Shown here: one piece after another, positions 33,901-43,456 of the stretch
Layout: each line of letters begins with the position of its first letter
How positions within the stretch are numbered: the first letter of the stretch is position 1
Source of the DNA: Branchiostoma floridae
Lineage: Eukaryota > Chordata > Leptocardii > Amphioxiformes > Branchiostomatidae
DNA length: 64,000 bases
Assembly: GCF_000003815.2 (NCBI RefSeq)
Contig: NC_049986.1
Location: 15,269,811 to 15,333,810 of the forward strand
Direction: 5' to 3'
Notes under the pieces: model-generated
Told to the model about the DNA's origin: nothing
What the model saw: the letters and a program-made list of their open reading frames with translations, nothing else
Database searches by the model: none
Made by a program: the position numbers and the translations under genes

Positions 33901-36900
33901 TTGTTTTATCAATTGGGGTTCATTGGAGCCTCTAATCTCTAGGTTTGTAGAATTTGTATGTGAGGTAAAAGCTTTCCCCTCAAATGTATACATACATGAA
34001 AAATGTAATATATCTATTTCTATATTATGTACTGCAAATAGTACACAACCAAGAGTAAGGTAGTGGCCAACAGATGTTTATTTCATTTTTCATGTTACAA
34101 TTCCTAATGTTCAAAATGCTTAAAACAAGACACTTAATGAAATGTACAATGTGCAAATACAGCATAACAGAAAACTTGACAACAGACATCATCAAAGACA
34201 ATTACATTCGAACATCCTCAAGAACATTCATATTACTGGCTGCTTATTACTGAGAATATAGCTATTCATTGTTGACAATATTTACTCAGTCTAAAGACAT
34301 CAAAAGGTAACAAAGAATAATAATTCTCTATCAAGGTCAGGGTTTTCCCATTCCATGACCAGTTATTTTCTTCCTTCATCTCAACAAATCCATGCAGGAT
34401 TGGACCTTATTTTAATTTTTTTCCTATTCAGACCAATTTTGTATTTCAAGATGACAGATTGTCCATACTTTTGTCGTCACTTGCAACAAGATTTCCCTGA
34501 AATGATGGTATGGCAGATAATGGAGGAAACCCTTGAGAAGAAGATTAAGAAGACAGAAACACAATACTGATTACAATTTTACAGAGGGACCGTTGCTGTG
34601 GGCAGTACTTCTCATCATCAATCACCAGCTAGTTTTCATTAATGTGACAAACATGAAAAACTAAAAAGGGATGATATTTAACATATAGATATGATTATAC
34701 ATTGAGTTAGAAACTGGACTGGAGGGTCCGGAACTTCTTACAGCGATGTATGACTGACTGTACTGGAAGTGAAACTTCACTTGATGCACCTCATAGAGGA
34801 TGACAAATGATGATGATATCATACATTGTATTGAATTAGAAAGTGTGGCACTAATTCAATGTGTTAGGTGTGCACAGTATTAATAAATTGTTCTAGCTAA
34901 ATATTATTCTAAAAACTTTAAGTACAGCTTTAAATACTGCTAACAGAGTACCAAAGGGCAAAGTTTTCTCTAGTCACGCCAAAAAGTAGTTACTCAAGCA
35001 ACTGGATATGGTTTTGGAAACGGTCAAACGTTTCAACTTCTACTCTAGTCAGATTCAGGCATAGAAGTTAAATTTGAGTATAGTGATGGTGCAACTTGTA
35101 GAGACTAACACTAACTGTCCCTGCGCGGTCATGGCAACAGCATGTGGTGACACTATATCTGTAGCGATGTGCCTGATGAATCTGCCAGTCTTGTCAAACA
35201 GCTCCACTCGGTTATACTCTCTGTTTGCCACAATGATGTTACCTGAATGGTCTGCACAGATACCACAGGGAAGCTTCAGGTGACCATCATCTCTGGTCTT
35301 GCATGTCACTCCAGACCGCAGCAGTAACTGTCCATCCTGGCTGAATGCATAGAAACAGTTATTGGCCCAGTCTGAAACGAGAATGTGCCTTCCCGATCCC
35401 TTGTCCACATCGACATACCGCAGGTATTTAGACATCCCTCCCTGCTTTTCACCCAAGGTTCTCACGAATGTCCCATCTGCCCTGAACACCAACACCACCC
35501 CATACGGTTTGGATGGACTTCCTGTGGTTTCTGTAATGAAGACTTGATTTTTCCTGGTGTCCACGGCAACTCCTCTGCCCTGCGTAGTGTACCGTAGGTT
35601 AAGCTTGTTGATCATACCACCCTGTTCGGTGTACAGTACAGCATACTCAGCAGAGTCTGTCCTCCCCACCACCCACACATACCCCATCCCATCAATGGCA
35701 ACATCACCAGGGCACATCTTCTCTCTGTCCGACACGATTGTTGGGAACTGGCGCATGAATATTCCCTCTACAGTGAAGACTTGGATTCTCTGGTTGCAGT
35801 AGTCGGCCACAAAGATACATCCATCATCGGACACTGCAACACCGCTTGGGTCCCTAAACTTCCCTGGTTCTCGTCCCTCTCCACCAAAAGTTATCCTCTG
35901 AGACTGAAGCTCTGACCTGTTGACATGATGACCTGTTGTGCAATGTCTTGCATTGTTTCTCAATGTAACAACAGGCAATGGTGATGGTGAACACTCATGA
36001 TTGGTGACAGCTGCTGTGGCTGGTGTAGAAGAAAGAGACTGGACTGTCACACGTCCCAATAATGGCCTTACGATGTCTGTGGGCTGGAAGAGAGTATGCT
36101 GGGTTTGTACAGGCGTAGGCTCTGATTTTCTTCTGTGCCTTCCTACCACCTCTGTCAAAATGGTTTCCTCACTAAAAGGCCCATCCCCACCCTGCCCCAG
36201 TTCTTTTTCTGCTTGATTACAGGCATCAGACAGTTCTTTTATATCTCCCAATACCCTGTCTCTCTCAGCATTTATCTTCTCAAAGTTTTTCTTGTGATTT
36301 TGTCCAACTTCAGCCAAAAGAAAGCCTTTTCTTAGTTCGAGTTCCTCGTCCAGTTGGTTGTAGGAATCGATGATTCTGCTCCTTGTTTGCTGTTTCTGTG
36401 TATTCAGGGTTCTCTCTGTCTCTCCCAAAATTCTCAGGAAGTTGCAGTAACTCTCCAGAATGTTTCTTCCCTCATTAATCAAGGCTTGGACAGTGGACCT
36501 CCTTTCAGGCTGTATGGTCACCCTGTGAAGCCTTTCACACAGACTTGTAACCAAGTAGTTGTCTGGCAAACCTGCTATCCCCTTGGGCGCCAGCATGACC
36601 TGCTGACGGCAGTTTGGGCACTTGAACGCCCACACTTTCTTTGAATTCCCCACATGGTCCAGGAGGCAACCCTGACAGAAGGTGTGTCCGCATGGCAGCA
36701 CCTTCGGCCTGGTGAACAGCTCCAGGCAGATGCTACAGGACAGTTCTTCACGAATCTGCTCCCCTAAGCTTGACGGTGCAGCTGCCATTTTGTTGTCCCT
36801 TTTAAGCCTGTGACGTGTTCTGCTGTTCCTCCCTGGAAGGCAACATTAGTGACGCAAGCCCTGACCTATTATTGGCAGGTGTGTCCACTCACTTATGACT

Positions 36901-39900
36901 CACATATACCGCACGTCCAATGTTCCTGCCTGTCTACAGCGCAATGGCACATAGTGTGTCCACAGCTGGGCCAGAATTCAATAGATTTTTTGTTAGAACT
37001 TTGCAAGTGTGTCCACCTGTAAATGGTGGTTTTATGCTATGCTTAGTGGCTCCTTCATTTTAGGCATAACTTCAGGAAGTGATTTTACAATTACAGTGCT
37101 GAAAACAGGTTTACTTACATGTACAGTAACTAGTAATGTCATGTGAGGTCAGTGACATCTAGAGACTGTTTACAGAAAGTAACAATAGTGATGTAAGCCC
37201 GCCTATCAGCACCAGGTGTGCCTACTGGCTTGTGATTCACACATACCAGATGTCCAACTTTTCTGCATGTCTGTGATAGCAATGGCACTGTTGGGCCACA
37301 ATAAAACATTCACTGTGCTAAGCCAGAATAAAACGTAATACTCATTTTTTAGAACTTTTATCCTTATTGAGTCTACCTGTGAATGCTCCAGATCTATCAT
37401 GTATATGGTCTCTCTTGTTTAAGACAAAATGCCATGGCATGGCTAGGTAAATACCTTGAGAAACTAATGATGCCTGCAGGGCATTTGGGGCTTGAATACC
37501 CAGCTGCAACCTGTGATTTGCAGACTAAGAGCTTTGCAATATTCAGACTACAGGTTACAAGGTTGTAAGAAATGCACAACAATGTATCATGATGTACAAC
37601 TTTGTGCAGTTTTCTGATGATGTGGTTAATCACCAAATCCAAAGATCAGTTACTTTTTGACCATTTAGTCTTTAATGATGTCAAGGACAAATGGGTGGGA
37701 CCTTCAGTTTGGACAATGAAGCAAACCAGTTTTCAAGGAGACTGTCAATTTTTCTTACCGCAAGGCATGGTCACAATGAAATTGAGGTCAATGACCCTCT
37801 AGCCAAGTAACAGGTGGTCTATCCAAGGAGGTCAAAGTTCAAAAGGTTCCACTGGATTGGATGTGTACTTTGTTTGTTTATTACAATTTACCTCAAATGT
37901 GGATGGGTTGAGAGAACTGGTGTGTCATTAAGTTTAACTGGTGCGCTATGCTACGTGGTAGTATATCAGGCATGCAATACATACAAACAAACTAACTAAA
38001 AACAATCAAAGTGCCTTTTTTGCTCCACCCAGGAAGGAATTATAATGACCTCTGACCTGAGGATGTGAATGTCCATGTGACCTTGGGGGAGGTCACCATG
38101 GCCGCTGTAACGCCACAGCACGTCCACCTGGTCCATGGGCGTGAAGTCGAACTCTTGGTCGCACCCGGTGTTGTCGAACTCCTTCAGACGAGAGATCCAG
38201 ATGGACACAGCGGTGTTGAGGTGGCCGTTCACTCTCACCTGGTGGGGATAGCCTACAGGAAGGAGGGGCAACACTTGCAGTTAGAAATGCAAGGCTTAGG
38301 CTGTAATAACTTACTGAAATGACTCATGTTGTCATCTTGATCATGTAAATAAGAATTATTCATCTTAAAAGCTGAGAACCAAATATGAGCAAATTTGGTA
38401 ATTTCTGACAGGACTAAAGTTTGGTCAAAATTGAAAAGTATAAACTAGAAGATCCTCTTCGAAAGTTTAAAAAAGATGAGTACTGAAGTTAAAAAGGCAA
38501 CCAGGGAGCCCATTAATCTTCACCACTTACTGTCTGCTCCATGCCAGTCTGTAAGTCCTGCTACAGTACCTAGAAACCCACTAGGAGGCTCATTATCTCT
38601 CTTAATCTTTCTGACAGGTATACCCACCCACCTATCATGAAGATCCTACAACAGCTTCTTGAGTTATACTGCTTACATAAACAAACAAAAGCACCTTGCC
38701 TGCTGGCCTCAAACAAACAGCACCAGGAACATAAAACAGCGAGCAGATCATATGATTGAACTGGGCAGAGCACTTTGGAGCCTTTTGCAGTTTAAACTTA
38801 CATAAATGATATTTTGTGAGAAACTTCTCTGGTACTCAACGGATCAAAATGACTACCAGCAGGGTTCTTCATAATTTGTGGAAATAAAAAAATCTTGAGA
38901 TGTATAACAAAGATCTTGAGACTTAATGTTAAATCTTGAGATATTTTGACTTGATCTTGAAATGCTTTGACTTGATCTTGAGATGTTTTGACTTGATCTT
39001 GAAATGCCTTAGAAAAATACAGAAGATGCTTTGCAAAAATCTTAAGATAGTTTGAAAGTTGCTTTGAAAAAGTCCCATGTCTTGAGATGTATAAGAAAAA
39101 ATCTTGAGATCATTAAAAAAATCTCAAGATTATTGTGAAAAATCTCAAGATTGTCTCAAAACATCTGGAGATTGACCACAAAATCTTGAGTTAAAAAAAA
39201 ATTTCAATGAGGTGTGAAGACTCCCACTAGGGGATATTATGATCTACTGTGTAACTGAGGAAAGGATTTTGAAAAATATTAGATGTTTATCTTTAAGCTG
39301 TAAACAGTCACAAGCATTAGTCCAAAATGTCCTGAAAGTCCAACAATGATCTGCTTGCTGTTATAACCTTATTGGCAATGGTGATAACATGAGGTAAAAC
39401 TTTAAGGACTTGCCTCCAGGTACAAAGATACAGTCTCCCTTGTCCATGGTGATGCGAGCAAAGCGGACATCCTGGACCTTGGGGAACTCTAACATGTCCA
39501 CGCGGTCAACATCGATCTCCGAGAACCCTCCCCACTCGTACCTCGACTCTTCCGCAAAGTACAGCAAGTCACTCTGGAGAATAGAGAGAAATGGATGGAA
39601 CACTACAATGCAGAATCCGAACTTCCATTAATAAACCTTCAAGTTTTCCTATCTGTGGAGTCATTCAAAAATGAACAGCTATGGCAATGACAGCAGGGCT
39701 GTCTCCAGGACCCATTCCTCCATCCCAGGACAGAAATTTGCTTCTTGGAACGGACTAAGATGTCATCTTTTCCTCCCGAAATGATGAACTCCATAGCATG
39801 AAACTGCTTAAAATACATTTTTCTAAGTATAAATTGACAGTTTACACAACGAAATTCAAAGTGGCAGGAATGATGGTCAGTACCTGGCTGGGATCTATCA

Positions 39901-41312
39901 GAATCCAGTCCTTGGTACCATTAAACAGACAGTGGAAGGTGCTGTATGGGTCCCTGTGCACCTTGGTCATTCCTCCTGCTGCTGTCAGGAACAGATGAGT
40001 CTCCTAAAAAAAGTTGTTCAATAATAAAACACAGCTCTGACAAAATTAATTGGGTCTGTTATAATTTGCTATATAGGCCAATACAGCACTACTTATGTAC
40101 ATACTAGCCTTACTAATAGTAACTCATAAAGTAAGACTTATGGTGTTCTTTAATCACTCACTCACTCACTTGCTCACTGTCATTCATTCACTCACTCACT
40201 CTTTTACTCACTCACATGCTCCCTTGCTCACACATACTCATCGAACACTTAACGTTATACAGAAATATTTATTGACACGACAAAAGTACAGCGACTTTTG
40301 TAAGGTCTTATAATAGCAACTACTTAAAGTACATATAAACAGACATATATGAATACATGTATCTATAGAAATGAATAAGTCAACATGTTGAGTTACATAA
40401 GACAGATAGAAAGAAAGAAGAAACATGGCTTCACCTGGATGCCCTGTGCGATACTGCCACACCTGAGGCAGGGTGGGACAGCGACATCCCTCTCCATGGG
40501 ACGGGGGATCTGTGAGATCACGTACGCGTCCATCGTCTCGAAGTTCTGCATGAAGTGAGCGACCGTGTCCCTTCCAAGGCCCCCCTCCCCTGCAGGGATC
40601 TTGCCGTTACCCTCGCTTCGTGCCTCCAGTCGTACGGTGAGGTTGCCGTACTCGCGGATGAGGTACTCTGGCGTCCACAGAGAGTACGCACGTGAGGGCT
40701 TCGCTGCTCCCCTCAGCAGGACAGGCTTGTTTGGTTTGACGAATTTGTCGAAAAACTCCTGGGGTTGCGGGACTGTCATAGTGGTGGATGGCAAGAAAAG
40801 ACAATTTGTTTATGAACAATTGTGGAAAGTATCAATTTACAGAAGAGGTTTCGGGTCGTGGAACTCAACACTAAATTATCTACTGTTTCTTCCAATTTTG
40901 CCCTCCCCATGACCTACATGTAACGTTAGATAATTATTCTTTTTCGTGGACTAAAACTTGGTTAGCACAAAGTATGGTATCCAGTGTCCACAATGTGATA
41001 TCATGTTGGCTTCATGGATAAAACTAAAAGTTACTTTGCTTGTTATCCAAAACACTAGTTTAGCTGTCATCTTTTTATAAAGATCCTAGAGAGTGACTAT
41101 TAAAGAAGCCTGGTCACGAAGAAAAATCTAGTCCAACCTGTGAACATCTCGTCGATGGTTTCTGTCGCTTCTGCGTGAGATCCGAAGATTTCTAAGTGTC
41201 CCCTGGGACTTCCACAAGGGACATCTTTAGAGCATGAGTTCTGCTGTACAGCTGATGAAGAAATGGTCACCAAAGCTGTCAAGAAAAGCGCTACGCTGCA
41301 AGAACCCTTCAT
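30926..41312 (-). CDS. Predicted ER-lumenal JmjC oxygenase with EF-hand-like repeats and HDEL tail
   Basis: Ten exons: 41312-41138, 40772-40435, 40003-39884, 39573-39414, 38252-38057, 33668-33596, 33186-33088, 32657-32494, 31801-31693 and 31087-30926. The sum is 1596 nt, a 531-aa protein. A signal peptide (MKGSCSVALFLTALVTISSS) leads to a cupin_8/JmjC domain of about 59-300. Its Fe(II) ligands are H187 and D189 in TKVHRDPYSTFH and H268 in GYPHQV; K202 in NGTKDW is the likely 2-oxoglutarate contact. The triad is intact, so hydroxylase activity is plausible. Residues 330-531 hold about four EF-hand-like units: one canonical loop (DPEGRGYITKDE) and three degenerate ones built round a GKI or GGI core. 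The chain ends LEMHDEL, an ER-retrieval signal. The exon at 39414 uses a GC donor (GGAG/GCAAGT). The 4.4-kb intron between 38057 and 33668 contains another gene on the same strand. Confidence 0.87.
31945..32177. repeat. Perfect 18-bp minisatellite, 12 copies
   Basis: CGGATCACGGCAAGCTGC repeats without a single change from 31945 to 32160, followed by a decayed partial copy (CGGATCACGCCGGATCAC). It is in a JmjC-gene intron. The long open frames through it on both strands (AACRDP, DHGKLP and SCRITA type) exist only because the 18-bp unit lacks stops. Confidence 0.97.
33336..33561. mobile_element. Possible MITE with CCCTGTCACAT ends
   Basis: The left end CCCCTGTCACAT near 33336 matches the reverse of ATGTGACAGGGA at 33549-33560. 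A third direct copy (TCCCTGTCACAT) occurs near 33430. It is in a JmjC-gene intron. The ends match over only about 12 bp, so the element boundary is tentative. Confidence 0.4.
35055..36788 (-). CDS. Intronless RING/coiled-coil/NHL protein (TRIM-NHL-like E3 ligase)
   Basis: One open frame of 577 aa starting at ATG 36788 (AAAATGGCAG). Residues 18-60 form a C3HC4 RING finger with C18, C21, C33, H35, C38, C41, C57 and C60 (SCSICLELF, LPCGHTFCQGC, CPNC). No B-box Cys/His cluster follows; the chain goes through GLPDNYLVTSL into a coiled coil (about 95-205), then a variable linker, and an NHL propeller from ITFGGEGREPGKFRDPSGVAV (about residue 300) to the end. This is the TRIM2/3/32/71-type layout minus the B-box. 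Expected role: ubiquitin ligase whose propeller selects the target; targets are unknown. The gene sits inside the largest intron of the JmjC gene, same strand, which suggests arrival by retroposition or a nested duplication. Propeller wording (NRVELFDKTGRFIRHIA) is close to the NHL protein at 27-29 kb. Confidence 0.94.
   Translation of the reverse strand: MAAAPSSLGEQIREELSCSICLELFTRPKVLPCGHTFCQGCLLDHVGNSKKVWAFKCPNCRQQVMLAPKGIAGLPDNYLVTSLCERLHRVTIQPERRSTVQALINEGRNILESYCNFLRILGETERTLNTQKQQTRSRIIDSYNQLDEELELRKGFLLAEVGQNHKKNFEKINAERDRVLGDIKELSDACNQAEKELGQGGDGPFSEETILTEVVGRHRRKSEPTPVQTQHTLFQPTDIVRPLLGRVTVQSLSSTPATAAVTNHECSPSPLPVVTLRNNARHCTTGHHVNRSELQSQRITFGGEGREPGKFRDPSGVAVSDDGCIFVADYCNQRIQVFTVEGIFMRQFPTIVSDREKMCPGDVAIDGMGYVWVVGRTDSAEYAVLYTEQGGMINKLNLRYTTQGRGVAVDTRKNQVFITETTGSPSKPYGVVLVFRADGTFVRTLGEKQGGMSKYLRYVDVDKGSGRHILVSDWANNCFYAFSQDGQLLLRSGVTCKTRDDGHLKLPCGICADHSGNIIVANREYNRVELFDKTGRFIRHIATDIVSPHAVAMTAQGQLVLVSTSCTITILKFNFYA
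38880..39200. repeat. Degenerate ATCTTGAGAT array with a strand switch
   Basis: About a dozen copies of ATCTTGAGAT or ATCTTGAAAT spaced 20-35 bp apart run to about 39115; beyond that most copies appear as the reverse complement ATCTCAAGAT (39121 on). The two halves could fold on each other. Intron of the JmjC gene. Confidence 0.8.
40157..40235 (+). repeat. (ACTC)n microsatellite, imperfect
   Basis: Short runs of CACTCACTCACT interrupted by TTGCTCACTG and TTTTACTC, in a JmjC-gene intron. Confidence 0.8.
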
Positions 41313-42066
41313 GGTGATCTTTCCAAAACGACCTCCGACCAAGCTCCTTGTAATTTCATATAGTAGTGACGAAGTCTGATACTGTCCAGCTACAGCCAGA
41401 GGCTGTTATTAGATAGACAGTTGTCTGTGCAATGTCCAGATCTAGAAAACTAGTTGAAGCAGGAGTTGAAGATTACCGCGAAACAACCCGGAAGTAAAAG
41501 GGCGACCTCTGTTGATGTTGCATCAAAGTGCAGCAATAATAATGTTTGCTTTTCACTTTCATAGAGCAACGACCAAGTTAAAATTATTTGCTAAGCATTT
41601 CAGCTAACAGAAAAACAACGGTTAGACAAGAGAAAATTTCAACTTTAGTTGTATTTTCTAGGTTTTGTGTTTCCCTAGTGCGCCTCTTGCGATATTGTTC
41701 TGAAATGCAGTGGAAAAATCCTGGTGTTTATGTCTTGTGATCAGCTGACACGGAAGTGACCGCAGCTCTGAGTCCTGATCATGCCTACGTGAGGCGATGC
41801 TCACTGGTTGGCCGTCATCGCCCTGATCGCCCTGTAAGATTCCCTATTTAGAAGAGCAGTTTGGAGCTGGAATCGACGGTAAGGCGACCAGATGTCCTTT
41901 AGAGCATTCCCAGTCGCTAGATCGCGACAAATCCTGCGTTTTCGTGCCTTATGACGCCTGCGTAGGTAGGCTTCGTGGTGGTGAGTCAGCCATTGTGCAA
42001 TATGTACAACCAGAATGAATGACGAAAGGTTTGATGGTGCTGTATTAAATCGTATCTGTTCTTCTA
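41313..42066. promoter_or_regulatory. Probable bidirectional promoter interval
   Basis: It separates the 5' end of the minus-strand JmjC gene from the presumed first exons of the plus-strand RING-CH gene. It is locally CpG-richer near 41760-41960. No TATA box was identified. The call rests on gene orientation only. Confidence 0.35.
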
Positions 42067-42133
42067 GCCTTCCATCTTGGAAAATTGGTGGACATCTGGG
42101 TCACATCAAGGTCGTACCCACGGCATCGGGAAT
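42067..42133 (+). other. Possible 5'UTR exon of the RING-CH gene
   Basis: Flanked by a good acceptor (GTTCTTCTAG) and donor (GGAAT/GTAAGG). A matching acceptor (TTCTTCCAG) occurs at 46536-46544, upstream of the coding start at 46687. There is no coding signal here and no transcript evidence. Confidence 0.3.
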
Positions 42134-42237
42134 GTAAGGATCATCTCACATCACATGATTCTTTGTTATCTATATTATGTACATGTTGGACTAAGTGTAA
42201 AGTGGTTCATTCATTATAATGATGCAGCCATATATAT

Positions 42238-43456
42238 GAGGGTCTGCATGGGGGGTCCTGACAACGCTTTACGCTAAATTATTCGGGACGGTCGACAACG
42301 CTTTACGTTAAATTCACGAAGGCAGGCAACGTTTTACGCTAAATTCAGACAGGCTGACAACGGTTTACGCTAAATTCTGGAAGGCTGGCAACACTCGACA
42401 GAGGCGGGGTCGTGCTCCGCAAGAAAGATTGAAATTTTGGCTCTGAAACACTACTCCCTGCATTTTGAAGGGAAATTTTCGCTGGCACACAAAGCTAAGT
42501 TAAATGGCATTTCTAATTAAAGAGTCCCAGGGGTTCAGCGTAAGCTTATGAGGGTGACGCCAGCCAACTTATTTTTGCCACGTCGAGCGCTGAAGGAAAG
42601 TCCGGGAAAATTTTGAAATCCTGCCCCCCTGAAACGCCAGTTTTTTTGGCTATTATAGAAAACTAATTATAAGTGAAATTACATTTCTATCAGTAAAAAA
42701 TGTGTTTGAGGTTGACACGTCACATCCCCCAGCCATGATGCATATTTTTTACGAAGTCGATGACCGAAGGTGAATAGAGTGGCAAAGGAGATCCGGCTAA
42801 ATTTTGAAATCTTGACCCTCTATAAAACGATATTTTGTGCATTTTGATTGGCAAATTTCTATTAGCAAAACAGATCTTTGAGGTTGACATACATCCCCAA
42901 CATATTTTCAGAATTTCGAGCTCCAAAGGCGCGAGGCGGCACAAGGAGGACCATGGAAATTTTGAAATCTTGACCCTCTAAAATGATATTTCCTGCATTC
43001 TGATGGGCAAATTTTGCTGGCAGACTAAGCTAACTTCAATGACATTTCTATTTGCAAAAAAAGAAGATTTTTGAGGGTATATACCATATTTTTACCATGT
43101 CGATGACCGAAGGTGAAAGGAGTCGCAAGTGAAGTGAAGTCCGGCGAAATTTTGAAATCTTGATCCTCTGAAACGCAATTTCCTGTGTTTTGAAGGACTA
43201 AATTAACTGGTAGACTACGTTTCGACTTACGAAATTTGGGAGGCCAGCTACGCTTTACGGGTAATTTTTAGGCTTAATTACGCTTTACGTGAAATTTTTA
43301 GGCTAGATTACGCCTTACGTGAAATACACTGGCTACGCTTTACGGTAAATTTTCCATCCTCACTACGAATTACGTGAAATAAAATAGCTTACCCTACGAA
43401 TTACGGGAATTAAAAAGGCCTGCCTACGCCTTACGGAAAAGAGCATGCAGACCCTC
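42238..43456. mobile_element. Non-autonomous mobile element, about 1.2 kb, with subterminal and internal repeats
   Basis: Ends are perfect 13-bp inverted repeats (GAGGGTCTGCATG at 42238-42250 and its reverse at 43444-43456), flanked on both sides by ATATAT, a possible target duplication. Just inside both ends lie short arrays (42258-42400 and 43235-43440) of a 30-32-bp unit around ACGCTTTACGCTAAATT, in the same orientation at both ends. The centre holds about five copies of a 160-190-bp unit starting GAAATTTTGAAATCTTGACC. No transposase frame is present. It lies in a presumed 5'UTR intron of the RING-CH gene. Confidence 0.8.

Noticed and set aside
35074-36644. Plus-strand frames of 60-96 aa
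   Set aside because: Antisense shadows of the RING-NHL gene.
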